64,000 nucleotides of DNA from Omphiscola glabra. Its lineage: Eukaryota > Mollusca > Gastropoda > Lymnaeidae. Every line of letters begins with the position of its first letter. The stretch's first letter is position 1. The notes beneath the pieces were generated by a model. It had not been told where the DNA came from and made no database searches. It saw only the letters and a program-made list of their open reading frames with translations. This document shows positions 42,101 to 57,100 of the stretch, piece after piece. The stretch is from NCBI GenBank assembly GCA_964017045.1, contig OZ024802.1:6494413-6558412 (forward strand). Reading direction: 5' to 3'. The position numbers were made by a program, and so were the translations under genes.

Positions 42101-45100
42101 GGTTTAGGGATACATTTAGGAAATTTTTTCATTATTTCTTAACGTTTTATTCTTAATTTTACGGGTCACGGCAATCTAGTTGGCGGCCATGGTAAAAAAA
42201 CGCGGTACGATCTATTTGAATTTACCTTTGTCTTTTCAGACAAACCTGGAGTACCTGTTGGTCCTCTGGAAGCTACAGATATTCAAGGGGAATCACTCAC
42301 ACTCACATGGAAGCCACCAAAGGATGATGGAGGAGAGAAGATTGCTAACTACATTGTGGAGAAGAAAAAGGTAAGAAACATGAGTGAATGAAGTTCAATG
42401 AACGAATCAGGGTTTATTGAACTTCTGGTGACATGTCAAGACACTAGTGTGGATACTGCTCACATGTCAATACACGAGTGTCGATACTGCTCACATGTCT
42501 ACCCACACGTGTGGATACTGCTCACTTGCCAACACACACGTGTGGCTACTGGTCACATGCCAACACACACGTGTGGCTACTAGTCACATGCCAACACACG
42601 TGTGGCTACTGGTCACATGTCAACACACACGTGTGGCTACTGGTCACATGTCAACACACACGTGTGGCTACTGGTCACATGTCGGGCAGTTGCACTTGCT
42701 CTGCTTGAAATCATTTAATCTCTTGACTTCATTGTTGGGATATTCAATAGCTAGAACAAGTGACAGTGTTCTGTCAGGAACTTGATACAAGTTACACATG
42801 CAAAGTAATGTCAACAAATGCTAACAGATAGCTCGAAAAGGACAAGGGGGCTACGGAGAGATTGCAGTGAGGGGTTCTCATTTCAAAACTAATTAAAAAA
42901 TAATTGGGACTAGGAACACTCAAAGTTACTATTGTACAGACTGTCCATAAATTTACAGTTGGCGACCCTGAAGATGACCTGTCACACATTCAGACATTGA
43001 GATGACCTATTACACATTCAGACATTGAGATGACCTATTACACATTCAGACATTGAGATGACCTATTACACTTTCAGACATTGAGATGACCTATTACACA
43101 TTCAGACATTGAGATGACCTATTACACATTCAGACATTGAGATGACCTATTACCCATTCAGACATTGAGATGACCAATTACAAATTCAGACTTGGAGATG
43201 ACCTATTACACATTCAGACATTGAGATGACCTATTACACATTCAGACATTGAGATAACCTATTACACATTCAGACATTGAGATAACCTATTACACATTTA
43301 GACATTGAGATCATAAATAATATGACTCCTCTTGTCCTGCTTTCAGGCTGGTACAAACCGTTGGCAAAAGGTGAGCAGCTTCCTGTCCAAGCCTACCTGT
43401 GAGGTGAGGAACCTGGAACCAGGCACAAAGTATGAGTTCAGAGTTGCAGCCGAGAATCCACAAGGGGTCAGTGACTTCCTTGAAACGGAAACTCCAATCT
43501 TAGCTAAACTACCGTATGGTGAGTGGCCTGGGAGTTTTATGAATGCCTTTTTTTTATTTACTAGTCTTTAATGGTGTACTGCTTCTTTTATAGACCAGGC
43601 ATGGTCAACATTTTAATGGTTTACTGCTTCTTTTGTAGACCAGGCATGGTCAACATTTTAATGGTGTACTGCTTCTTTTATAGACCAGGCATGGTCAACA
43701 TTTTAATGGTGTACTGCTTCTTTTATAGACCAGGCATGGTCAACATTTTAATGGTGTACTGCTTCTTTTATAGACCAGGCATGGTCAACATTTTAATGGT
43801 GTACTGCTTCTTTTATAGACCAGGCATGGTCAACATTTTAATGGTGTACTGCTTCTTTTATAGACCAGGCATGGTCAACATTTTTCTGCCAAGAGCGGTA
43901 TTGCCATTAAATCTTTTAGGCCGGCTGCCTTAAAATTTTCGAGGTATTTAGAGCTAAGACAATTCCAGGAACTCATTTTTAATATATCGAAAAAGATTTA
44001 TTTTATTGTTCATGTGAAGATTACCAAGGCTTAAATAGTAGCCTTGACTTGTGCTGTATTTTGTTTAAAGTGAGGGAGAGTTGCTCAATTTGTCAGCCTC
44101 ACCATCTCATCCTTTCCTATTTTGATCCAATGGCAAGTCTTCATCAAGACGACTGGGAGGCTAGGATATAGCAGTGGTTCTCATATGTCATTGTGCTCTT
44201 AATTCACTTGATGTTACAGAATTTGCCTGAATTTTCATTGTGTCAATGCCATACTGCCTACTGGACTCCATAGTTTTTTTACAATGAGCTGATAACTAAC
44301 AGATAACATTTAACAACTAGTTACTAATTAATGGTGGAGATGATGTTAGTCTGCTTGTATTAAGTTATGTACTATAAAAATAAATATTGACATTTGTGTA
44401 GCTTCAAACAGTTTTTAAATAGCTTCCCATCGGCCAGAGTCTTGTGTAGTATAGAATCCAAATTTTAATCAGTGACCTGAACCATATACTAAGAATTGGT
44501 CATGTTCATGCAGGAGAAAGTTTGTTCTCAGATGTAAGGTGAGCTACGCACGTAGCATTTTATATTTGAAAACGTATCATCTTATAATGGGGTGTTAAAT
44601 TGTGTACATTTCATACATTTCAATTTCTCTTTGATTATTTTCTCATTCAGAAAGTAAATTAATTCAAGCTGCAGATAAGAAAAGATAAGAAAAGATTCCA
44701 AATTAATGGAAAAAATGTGTTGATTACCTTGTAAATAAAACATATTTGAACCAAGACAACATTTGACAATAATAACAATTTAAAAAGAAGACATCTGAAG
44801 TATTTCTCTAGCATAGAAATCAGCCATTAATGAACTTCTTTAGTGACAGTTATGACTTACTTAGTGATCATTTAGATTTGGTAACTGCCAGGGGGGGGGG
44901 GGAGCAGACTGGGTAACAAAAGAAATTTGATATCTTTTGGTCCTAACTTTAAGAGAAAGAATTCACACTGATTGAGCTCATCTTAGATATCTGTGAAGAA
45001 GAGGGTCATGAGATATATTTTCAAAAATTTTTTTTAGTTTTAACACAGAATCTTTCTTAAAATAGTTCCTTTAGTGAAGGATGTTTAGTTTGTGTGATAT

Positions 45101-48100
45101 CGCTAGCTTTCAAGATTTATAGTTTGTGTGATATTGCTAGCTTTCAAGATTTATAGTTTGTGTGATATTGCTAGCTTTCAAGATTTATCAATAGCATATG
45201 AAAATGGGAGTGTGAGAACAACCAACTGGCTCACATTAAAAAGTATATTGCCTTTCAAAATCTTGAGGGAATAAATAAACTGGCCTAAGTAGTGGCTTCT
45301 CAACCACTTGGTAAAAATTGTTTGTTATTGGCTTCTCAAGCAGATGACCACTTGGTAAAAGTTGTTTTTTCTTTTTCCTTTTTTAAATTACCTCCAAGTT
45401 ATCAGCTTTACACTTATCATTACTTTCATTCAAATAAATTCCCAAATTACCATACATAGTTTGAAAATGTCATCTTAGATTATAATCTTTGAAAACAGCC
45501 ACTTACTGCCACCATATTAAGCACACATCATTAACTTTAATATCAGTGAAAAAATAGTTAGCTGTCCTGTCATAGATGAAGCTCCAACATTCCTCTTCAA
45601 TTTTGGTCATGCTCATTTCTTTTTCATACTTTTTTCTTAATAATATTAATAATGGAAATTGTTCTTCGAAATATTAAATAAATTTTACAACAAACTTTTT
45701 CAACCTAAAAAAATGTGCAGCAAACATGATGATAAAATACAGGCTGAAAATAAATCCAACACATGGGTCTATCCTGAAGAATTGGGTTTGGCAATACAGT
45801 GCTACTAATTTTACCAGTTATATTCCACTGAACTTGGTTGCTTGGCCACATTTTTCAGAGAATTGAGTATCTACTCTAATATCTATCATTAAATACAGGC
45901 TTCAAACATTCACTGAGGTTGTTTTTTTAATCAGCAAAGGAATAATTATTTTGTATTTGTTTTATTATTATTATTACAGTTTGACAATTGTACACTGTAA
46001 TGTTTTTATTTTTAAGGCTTTTACAAGAGTTTGAAAATGTGTACATTTTAGGAAAACATCAATCCACTGGATGGATGGATGGTCTCACTGGCCACATTCA
46101 ACATTTTTTACAAGAGTTTGAAAATGTGTACATTTTAGGAAAACATCAATCCACTGGATGGATGGATGGTCTCACTGGCCACATTCAACATTTTTTACAA
46201 GAGTTTGAAAATGTGTACATTTTAGGAAAACATCAATCCACTGGATGGATGGATGGATGGTCTCACTGGCCACATTCAACATTTTTTACAAGAGTTTGAA
46301 AATGTGTACATTTTAGGAAAACATCAATCCACTGGATGGATGGATGGTCTCACTGGCCACATTCAACATTTTGGCAGGCACAAGTTTCCCACCCCTTAAA
46401 TAGACTAATGCACATTAATTTTCAAATCCAAAAACCCCTGTGTTGAATTTGTTAACAGAATTGAAACAATAAAGCACTGGCTCAGTATGGAAACCATTTT
46501 ACTGACTATATAGAACAACTGTTTAATCCTCAGATGCTCCTCCAGCACCTGGTAACCCCAAGAGTGAGGGAACCACTGAAGACTCCATCACCATCTCCTG
46601 GACACCACCTAAAAAAGATGGTGGTGCTCCAATCACTGGCTATGTGGTGGAGAAGAGAGAGAAAGGAGATAACAAGTGGACCAAGTAAATTATTTCCCTT
46701 TGATTTGATTATGTCAGAGAAATGGTGGCACCAGATATGTTTAGGCTTGAAATGAAAAGACAGGACTATTAAAATGACATTTTGGCTTGACTCCTTCTTT
46801 TTAGCAGACAATACGAAACAAGAAACAACAGATAATTATAGATTTAAAAAATAAAAACGTGCTCAAAATCTCAATGAAGTCAATGTTGTTCAGCGCAGTT
46901 CTGAACATTGAGCTACATTGACTTCATTGAGACAACACAAATATGGATAAATTCTCTTAAGTTTGACTTAATCTAACGTCTTGTTGATGTCCATCTGTAG
47001 GGCCAACATTGCAGACATACCGGACACAGAGTTCCAGATCAAAGGTCTACAAGAGGGCAAGGAGTATGAGTTCAGGGTTGCAGCTGTCAACAACGCTGGC
47101 ATTGGTGAATTTAGTGATGGAAGTGGCTACATCAAGGCATTGCCACCACCAGGTCAGTTGGTGTATCTCTTGTAATGGTTTTACTTATTAATATAGGGAA
47201 ATACCTCTTGAAGAAACGTCTGATTATGCAAGGGAAAGGTCTTCAAAGGATTTCTGAGTCAGTTTTGAAGATATGAAGAACACATCCACAGAGATGTCAT
47301 ATTTCAGAATGAAATGTTTAATTGCATTCACAATATATTTATAAGAAATAATAATTCCCATCAGTAAAGGATTTAGAGACAAACTTCCTTATTTGTATAG
47401 AATGTGGAACTTGTTGAGGAAAGGGATACTTTATTTTTTAGCCATCCAGTCATTTCTTGTATCCTCCTATCATTTCTTGTATCCTCCTGTCATTTCTTGT
47501 ATCCTCCTATCATTTCTTGTATCCTCCTGTCCTTTCTTATATCCTCCTATTATTCTTGTATTCCTCGTATCATTTCTTGTTTCCTTCTGTCATTCTTGTA
47601 TCCTCTTGTCATTTTATATTGTTATTTTGTAAAATGTAAATGATCAGCCTTGCTATCACAAATTTAAAAAGTCACTAAACACATGTTCTATCAGCAGAAA
47701 TTCCAAAGCTATTTAGTATTTTGTTTGCTTTTGTTTTCAGTTGCTCCGAAGATAAATCGGGACCTGATGCCATCATCTAAAGACATCAAGGCCAAGGTTG
47801 GAGAGGAGTTCAAAATTGCTATTCCTTATACAGGCAACCCCATCCCGACCATCAGCTGGTCACATGGTGGCTCCCCTCTCAGTGAAAACAGCCGCATTAA
47901 ATTTGAAATCAAACCAGACATGATCACACTGAGATGTAAAAGTGCCGAGCTCAAGGATGCAGGGAAGTACACACTGACCTTGAGCAACGAGAAGGGATCA
48001 GACAACGTCTCCTTGAATGTCCTCGTTGTTGGTAAGAGCTTTGAGACATAGCTTAATTACCTTGACATTTTTCAATACATTTATTCACTCCTTGTGTGTT

Positions 48101-51100
48101 GTGTTAGCTCAGCATTTGTCTATGTGGCTCAGAGGTAGTGTCTGAAGATTCTATTGGGCTCAGAGGTAGTGTTTGGAGATTATATTGGGCTCAGAGGTAG
48201 TGTTTGGAGATTCTATTGTGCTCAGAGGTAGTATTTGGAGATTCTATTTGGCTCAGAGGTAGTGTTGGGAGATTCTATTCATTGTCTGTGCTTGCATGTT
48301 TACATGTCCCTCCAGGATATTTAAATTAAAACAACCTTTAATTGCAGTTTCAGAGCTGAGTCAATAGAAAGAGAATATTAAAATAGGAAGTTGTATCTGA
48401 ACAGAAAAGCTTTTTATAGCTTGTCGACGTTAAAACAATAGAATTGAAAAAATGTCTTTTTGAGAAAATAAAAATTAACCCAATTGTTTGATAATAACAG
48501 ATGCACCGGCCCAGCCAGAGGGACCTTTAGAAGTGAAGGATGTCACACCTGAGTCCTGCATTCTTACCTGGAATCCACCCAAGGTGAGACACAGTTCAGT
48601 TATGAGTTGTAGGCTAGTGCAGATTTAGATCTAAACAGTTATTAGTTGTAGGTTAGTGCATTTTTAGATCTAGACAGTTTCATAGAGAAAGTTATCAAAC
48701 AAATGTCTGGTTTAAGATTCTGTGACAACTTGAATGCGCTTAAATCATTAATCATGTGGTGATTCTTCCCAGTCTTTGATGAAAGGTTTTAATAAGTTTA
48801 GTAATATCTTCTGATAGGGGCAAGGCTTGACCAAACTATCAATGTCCAGGTTGGACATCAGCTACCAAGTAGTTCAAGTAGTTAGGTCAAAATTTTAATT
48901 TTAGAAAATAATTGTTCAAACATTTGTTTTAACAAGAAATTTTAAAATTATTAATTTGCGTTTATTCAAACAAGTGCTATACAGTTACTGAAGATGAATA
49001 GATTTTGTTTGAGCAAATTAGTTTATTTATTTTAAATGACTGTAACACTGCTAAAATTGAATGGCATTGTTGGTATGTGAAAAATAAACAGTTATCTGAT
49101 TAAAATTGTTTAAGGTATTTATATATGTCTTATGTGATGCTAAAAATAGACTTATCATTCAGTTAGTTCATCATGTCTGTAGATTGTCTATTGAGACAAA
49201 ATTGGGCAGACGTCATCAGAATTAATATAACCAGACATTTTTTACTTTTTTACTAAGAAAGCATTGATGGATGTTATTTACATGTAGAGATAAATAACTT
49301 AAATGTTAGATTTTAGAAGTAGTCATGTCATTCTTCTTTTTCTTCTTTGGCTTTATCAACACACATTGGAGTATAGACCCCCAATATCCTTCCATGCCGT
49401 CTGGTCTCTTGCTATCTTTTCCAACTCTTTCCAATCGTAGTACATCCTTTTTCTCTACCTCTCTACTAGACTCTGCACCAGGTGTTTTTGGGTGTTCCCT
49501 GTCTTCTTGCTTCTTGAGGGCTCCATACCAGTGCATATCATTTGACCTAATTCTGCCTGAGATTTGTGCTGTCATCTTATGACATAGCTGGGGCACTGGA
49601 ACGGTGCTTATCTTATGACCTATTTCTACCTGAGATTTGTGCTGTGATCTCATGACCTAGCTGGGGCACCATACTGGTGTATATCATTTGACCTATTTCT
49701 ACCTGAGATTTGTGCTGTGATCTCATGACCTAGCTGGGGCACCATACTGGTGTATATCATTTGACCTATTTCTACCTGAGATTTGTGCTGTGATCTCATG
49801 ACCTAGCTAGGGCACCATACTGGTGTATATCATTTGACCTATTTCTACCTGATATTTGTGCTGTGATATCATGACTGAGCTGGGGCACCATACTGGTGCA
49901 TATCATTTGACCTATTTCTACCTGAGATTTGTGCTGTGATATCATGACTGAGCTGGGGCACCATACTGGTGCATATCATTTTACCTATTTCTACCTGAGA
50001 TTTGTGCTGTGATCTCATGACATAGCTGTAACTAATTTCTTTTTTGTTTTCAGGGTTTCTTTTCACCTTACTTGGTAATTTAAGAGTTTACTTAACCATT
50101 TCTCTGTTTGCATGATTTAATATAACTAATTACTTCATAATCCCTTTTCTTTATCAGTCGAGTACACCAAATTATTTTTCCAATTCTTGGGTTTGCTTGT
50201 ATTTTTGTTTTAGAAAATGCAGGGAGTAGGAATACAAAATAAATTAAACATTTCTCTCTACAAGGATGGGAAAAGTCTTTCAAAAGACTTTATTAAACGA
50301 CATACATTTTTTTTTCAAACAGTACTCTCATTATTAAACTCGGGTATAAATCGATTTATTTGATTTATGTAGGATTTTAGACTTTTTAATTGATTTTTTT
50401 TTTTATTTAATAAGGATTTATTTATATTTTGAAAATATAGTTCAATGTGTTTTTTTTTTTTAAATTTAAATTGTATTTTTTTAATTTAAATCAGATTTTA
50501 ATAATTTAAATCAAATTTTAAACATTTAAATCAGATTTTTTCTTGAATTTAATTGATTTTTGTTCTCATTTTTTAAAAAAGAATTGCATTAGATCAAGAT
50601 TTTAAAGTCTATCAATGTTTATAAAGATAAAACATAATGTCTTAATATTATTTAATTAAAATTTTTGGATCAAATAGGATTTTATCTTGCTGATTTAAAT
50701 TTAAGTAAAATAATAATAGAAAAATTATTCAAATCCATTTGAAAGTATTTTCATACTTTTTTCCCCACACGAAAATTTCTCATTATATTCTAATAAAAAT
50801 GATTATGAAATATCAAATAATTAACTAAAAAAGTTTTTAAAAGTTAAAATCAAAGATAGTCATAATAAAGTCTCAAAATTCTTCAGCTTTCAACCTCATT
50901 TGGATTGCTTATTTCTAAAAACGAAAAAGTTAAATTGAATAAACATTAAATTTATTGTTATAAAAGTGTGCAATCATAGTTATATGTTAAGAAGTAATAT
51001 ATTATGTGACAAATAAGACATACCTACAAACAGGTGTTCTTTTTAGCAAGTGCCTTTAAATATAAATATATTAGATAAATAAATTTAACTAAAATCAATT

Positions 51101-54100
51101 GAAATCAATTTCTTTTAATCATTATTTTAATTTGCCCGATTTAAATCATCTCAACCCAGAACTCTGGTAACTTTTTTTTTTTTCTAATTTCATTGTTCAA
51201 ATTGTATTTTGTTTAAAAAGACAGAAAATTGATGCTTCAAGATACAAGCCATAAAATTGTGTCTGGAAACAATTTAAATAACGTTTTCTTACTTACCGGT
51301 GCTATTTCTACTCAGATGCAAATGAAAAATTGACAGTATCTGGACATTTTTAAAAATAATGAAACTTAAAGAAAAAAAATTAGAACAATCTTGCTTACTG
51401 AAAGGTGGGCTAATTCTATTTATATGGAATGTTCTTGTAGTTCGAATTTACTTGATGGAGTAAATATCTAGGGATAGTATGTACATATTATATTACATGG
51501 TTGTCAAATATTTCTGGTCCCATGTCAGAATATTCTGGCTCATACAAATATTTCGCCTAGTCTAGGGTTGACGAGCGGTAGATCTCTACTCTGATTGTCG
51601 GACGACCATAAGGATATCTCTGTTTCTCTGACTAGTCCAATTTATAATCTATCTTAGTCCAAGGCAAGACACACTGAGTCCACGGGATAATACTCTGAGT
51701 TTATTAGCTTTATCACATATAGCAAGCTATGTAATATCAACTCCAAGTCCAGAGGTAAACAGCAATAATCACCCGTTCACAATAGGTCTGACAGACTCAG
51801 AAACACACACCCTCGTCCGTGAACATAATAGTCTCTCTCTGACAAGAAGCTCAACAAGGTCCACTGTAAGCTAGCAGTACTTTATTATTCAGGCTATATC
51901 ACCACACAATTCCTTCGACATATGACAAATGTGTACAAGTATGATACAACACGACAAGAGCACTGCAACATGACCTATCAAGCCAAAGTTATCTCTCTCA
52001 CCCTACTAACTCGCTTCTCTACCCCACTCAAGATAGTTCTCTCCCCTTTTATCCCCTCAACATCTCATGTACTCGTGATATGAAAATCGTTCACATTTGT
52101 TCACATTCATTCACAAGTCCCATTTGTCCCCAAAATCACAACACACAAACTCTCACTGATTTCATGACCTTGACAATGGATTTTAAGAGACAATGAAGGG
52201 GAAAAAGGTTTTAAAAAAATTTTATGCATCTTACTTTGATCAAAATGAATATTACCCTTTCCTAATACAACCTTGTTTATCCCAAACACTCACTCACAAA
52301 TATTTTTCAAATAAATTCACTTAACACAGACCAATATCAAATTATATTATATATTAACTTTTGAGTTCTATTGTGTTTTAATATATTAAGTTTATTGCTT
52401 GATTGTCTAATATGCTTGTATCCAAATGCTCTCAATATATAATGTTTTAATGTTAAAATTCAAAATGTATTTCCAATTTATTAGTATTTTCCACACTAAA
52501 ATGATAACTTAAAAAGTTAGTGAATCTTTAATTACAAAATTAAATCTGCAAATAAGCAGGCTATAAAGTATTTATCTGCTTGTACACTTTTGTCTTCTCA
52601 TTTATGTTTCTAGTTCTAAGATCTTTTATCATTTTTAATATAAAACATGTTTTATTTGATTCGTTAAAATAAGCCAATGATTTTTTTTTTTTTTACATTT
52701 ATTATATTTTTTTTGGCATTTTAAAACGTCATTGGAAACTACTATAAAAATGTCCATACAATCTTATGAGTCTAGTCCCTCCTTTTCCAACATTCATTTA
52801 ATTAAAAGTGAATCATTATTTAGTCCCAATTGGTTGATATGGTTTATTTAATTGAAATTGTCAATGGTCACCTACAGGAAGATGGTGGCAGTGCTGTAAG
52901 TAATTATGTTGTAGAGAAGCAAGACAAAGCCACCGGACGCTGGGAGCCAGTCAGTAAATTTGTACGTGGCACCAAGTATGAGGTGCTTGGTTTGATTGAA
53001 GGTCACGAGTACAACTTCAGAGTGAGTGCTGAGAATGAATATGGTGTGAGTGAACCTCTGGAGACCAACCTGTCAACAGTGGCCCAGCACCCCTGGAGTA
53101 AGTGGATCATTATAATTGGCTGATTTTAATTATTATTTCTTAAACTTGTGCATTGTTTCAGTAGCAGATTTTCACATTTTTTAAAACTTGCATCAGAAAT
53201 AAGAGATGCATAATCAAAAGCTATATGACATAAGAGCACAACATAAACTTGTTATAAATTACCAATGTTTATGAACGCACATTGACACAAGTGGGACACT
53301 ATTTGACACTATTTGAGTTGCATTATTTATATATTTTTTTAAATCTTTTAAAATCTATTTAATAACAAAATGAAATCATCATCATTTTAGTTAATTCTAA
53401 GTTATCTTGTACAATAATTTAATTACAATTGATTTTATTTTAACCAGCCACCCCTGAGTCCCCAATGTCTGTGACTGTTGATGACATTGATGAAGCTTCT
53501 GTGACCTTGAAATGGAACAAACCCAAGAGTGATGGAGGCAAGAAGCTGGAGGGCTACGTCATTGAATACAAGGAGCCATCATCCAACAGGTGGAAGACAT
53601 TCAATGACGTGCCCATCAAAGAAACAATGGGCACAGGTAAGTCCATCTCTTGTTTTGAATGTAATTGGAATATAATCTTATTTAAATTCTTACACAACAC
53701 GGGGCGTAATTCTCTTGAGTTCCTGAATTTTATTTTACCTATGTTCATTTTTCTAGTGAAAGGACTTGACACCGATAAAGAGTATGAGTTCCGTGTTCGT
53801 GCCAAGAATCCTGCTGGTCTCGGTAACCCCAGTGACAGCACTGGTCCAGTCCATGTCAAGCCAAAATATGGTAAATACTAACATGCCAGTTACTGACTTC
53901 TTGATGGAAACTGTAGCTCAAATGACTTGAACAGTTACTGACTTCTTGATGGAAACTATAGCTCAAATGACTTGAAATGTCCTGAACCCGTGCCATTTGT
54001 AGTCTCATTGCCATTTGTAGTCTCATTGCCATTTGTAGTCTCATTGCCATTTGTAGTCTCATTGCCATTTGTAGTCTCATTGCTATTTGTAGTCTCATTG

Positions 54101-57100
54101 CCATTTGTAGTCTCATTCATTCATTCAACCTTAGTTAAACAGATGTTCATTCCAATATAATTCATTCTCTAACTTAAACACTTTTTCAAATTATATTCAT
54201 TTCTCTTGTTTTCTTTTCAAACTTAGCTTCATAATGCCTTCAAATGCAATATATCATCTAATGGTAAGATGTTCTAATCTTTGAATACTTTGGTATGATT
54301 TCTGAAGAGAAATTGTTTATAAACTCAATGCTGTTTCCCCTTCCAGTGAAACCATCCACACCAGGTGTCCCTGAAGCTGCCAAAGTTGGCAAGACTTTCG
54401 TTGATCTCAAGTGGGATAAACCAAGAAATGATGGGGGTTCCAAGATCACTGGTGAGATAGAATTGAGTTTGAATATGTATCATAAGAGAGTTTCGCTATT
54501 TCTTTCCATTTAAAATTGTTGCTATTGAAGTTAAAACAGGTTGAAATATAAGCTTTAAAATTTTTTACCTCTTACATTATAAAGCTTTCAAGTAATTTTT
54601 TATTCAGGATGACATTAGTATCTTCTTGGTTAAATTTTTATTTTTAGGAATATATATATATGTATATGTGTGTGTTATTATAAAATATTTATATTGAAAT
54701 AGGCCTGGGCTTTAAATATTTTATAAAAAATATAAAATTAGAAATAAGTGCATCTTTTTCATTAAAAAAAATAAATCATAAATTGTTCCCCCTTTATGCA
54801 GCAGCATCTGATTCAAATCTATTATTCATCTGTAATTATAAATAGTATGGACACATATTGAATCTAATGTTTCCTGGTCTCATCAACATATTCCATTATC
54901 CCAGGTTATGTTATTGAGAAGAGAGAAAAGGGAATGAACCTCTGGACTAAGGCCAACGAGTTCCCCGTCCTTGACAACAACTTCACAGTGTCCAGCCTGC
55001 CTGAGAACTCTGAATATGAGTTCCGCATTGCTGCTGTCAATGCAGCTGGTACAGGAGAGGCCAGTTTGCCATGTGCCCCCATTAAGATTAAAGAGAAGAT
55101 TAGTAAGTTTTGAATTGTAGCCCATTTTATTCATTATTTTCGTTAGATTTCTATAAGAAATGTATAAGTTTGTTAATAGAGATTTTTTAACTCATCCCAA
55201 GTTTGTTTTGTTACATTTTTAACTTTATTTGAGATTTCTTTGTTATCTAAGAAATGTATTTGTAATAAGAATTTCCTTACCACAAAAAAAGCATCCAATA
55301 TTCAATCTTTATTCAACTTCCGTAACATATATTTCATGTGAAGTACTTTTCTTGTAAACCATAATTCTTGTCAAAAATTATTTTTATAACAAAGAATTAG
55401 AAACGTAGTCAATCTGTTTGTTGTGCCCACATAAAAATTTTTATTTAACAATTATAAACAATCTTAATCGACCGTGACATGTATTTGGAACGCTAATATA
55501 CGTTTTTTTGTAAAATGTATTTGTCTGTGGTTTATCCTCTGGACTCAGTTAAAAAACTGTTTGTATCCACAGCTGGGAATGCACCAGACTTTGTGAAAAA
55601 ACTCAAAAACACCAAGGCAGCTCTCGGAGGGGAAGCAGTGCTGAGTGTAGAGATCTCAGGATTTCCCACTCCTCAAGTGTCATGGTCAGTTCATGTTTAA
55701 TGGTGGCCAGTGAATTGGTTTCTGATTTGGTTATTGGATGGTGTTTCAGACTTCCAGTTTAGTAAATTGCTTGTTGGTCTGTATTGGGGGCATTGTATTG
55801 GTGGCATTAAATTGGTGGCATTGTATTGGTGGCATTAAATTGGTGGCATTGTATTAGTGGCATTGTAATGGTGGCAATATATTGGTGGCATTGTATTAGT
55901 GGCATTGTATTGGTGGCAATATATTGGTGGCATTGTATTAGTGGCATTGTATTGGTGGCATTGTATTGGTGGCATTGTATTGGTGGCATTGTATTAGTGG
56001 CATTGTATTGGTGGCATTGCATTAGTGGCATTGTATTGGTGGCATTGTATTAGTGGCATTGTATTGGTGGCAATATATTGGTGGCATTGTATTAGTGGAA
56101 TTGTATTGGTGGCAATATATTGGTGGCATTGTATTGGTGGCAATATATTGGTGGCATTGTATTGGTGGAATGAGGTTTATGATTACTTGATAATTGTGTA
56201 TTGTCAGTGTGACCAGGGGATGATGAGTGCACTGTAAACAGGAAACAGAAGTTAAATTTAAAAGTATATTTCAATACATCATGATGAAATACTAGATGAC
56301 CTATTTAAAGGCATGATAATGTACAGCCTCTGACCAAGCATTTAATCTCATATAGCATCTGTGGAGTTATGTCCCCAAAGATATTCACTTTTAACTTTGC
56401 TGTTCTTCAAACTGGCAGGTACAGAAACGGTGTTGAGATTGGTTACGGGGGTCGTAACCGTGTCAAAGTTGATGGCGACATGTACAGCTTGATCATCAAT
56501 GAAGTGTACGACAAGGACGCAGGGGAAATAACCTGTGAGGTCAAGAATTCTCTTGGAAGAGAAACATGCTCAGCCCAACTTTCCGTGCTTGGTAGGAGAA
56601 TTTTGGTGTCAGTGCATTCCATTTAGTAATGCTACATTTTATTCACTAAATGTAAACAAAGCTGGGTTCAATTCATTTTAATGATATGTCGATAAGCCAA
56701 TTTTTTTCCTCTATCTCCTCCTTAAACTCTCTATCTCCTCCCTAAACTCTGGCTGTCTGATTCCCTAAACTCTGTATCTTCCCTAAACTCTGTCTATCTC
56801 TTCCCTAAACTCTGTCTCCTCCCTAAACTCTGTATCTCACCTAAACTCTGTCTATCTCTTCCCTAAACTCTTTCTGTCTCCTCTCATAAGTCTGTCCATC
56901 TCCTCTCTAATCTCTGTCTATGTCCATCCTAAACTCTGGACAATTTCAAACAACTTTATTCCCTTCTTTCCCCCAGCTCCTCCAAGGCTTGATAAAGACC
57001 TCAAAGATCAAAAGGTGACTGCTGGCGAACAGTTTAAAGTCAAGCTACCATTTTCTGGTACTGGTCCTTTCGAAGTCAAAGTTAAAAAAGATGGGAAGGA

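Larger units (their letters stand above)
48584..52877. other. Twitchin intron 33, 4.3 kb
   Basis: Holds a LINE remnant, a 74-bp array, a very AT-rich block (50290-51150, with TTTAAATCAGATTTT repeats) and a compositionally different block at 51550-52300 that may be an inserted element. It splits an Fn3 domain in phase 0. Confidence 0.6.

Noticed and set aside
42050..42125. TTAGGG-like repeats as an interstitial telomere tract
   Set aside because: The motif is irregular (GGTTAGGTTTAGGGATAG) and lies within an inverted-repeat element; better explained as element interior.
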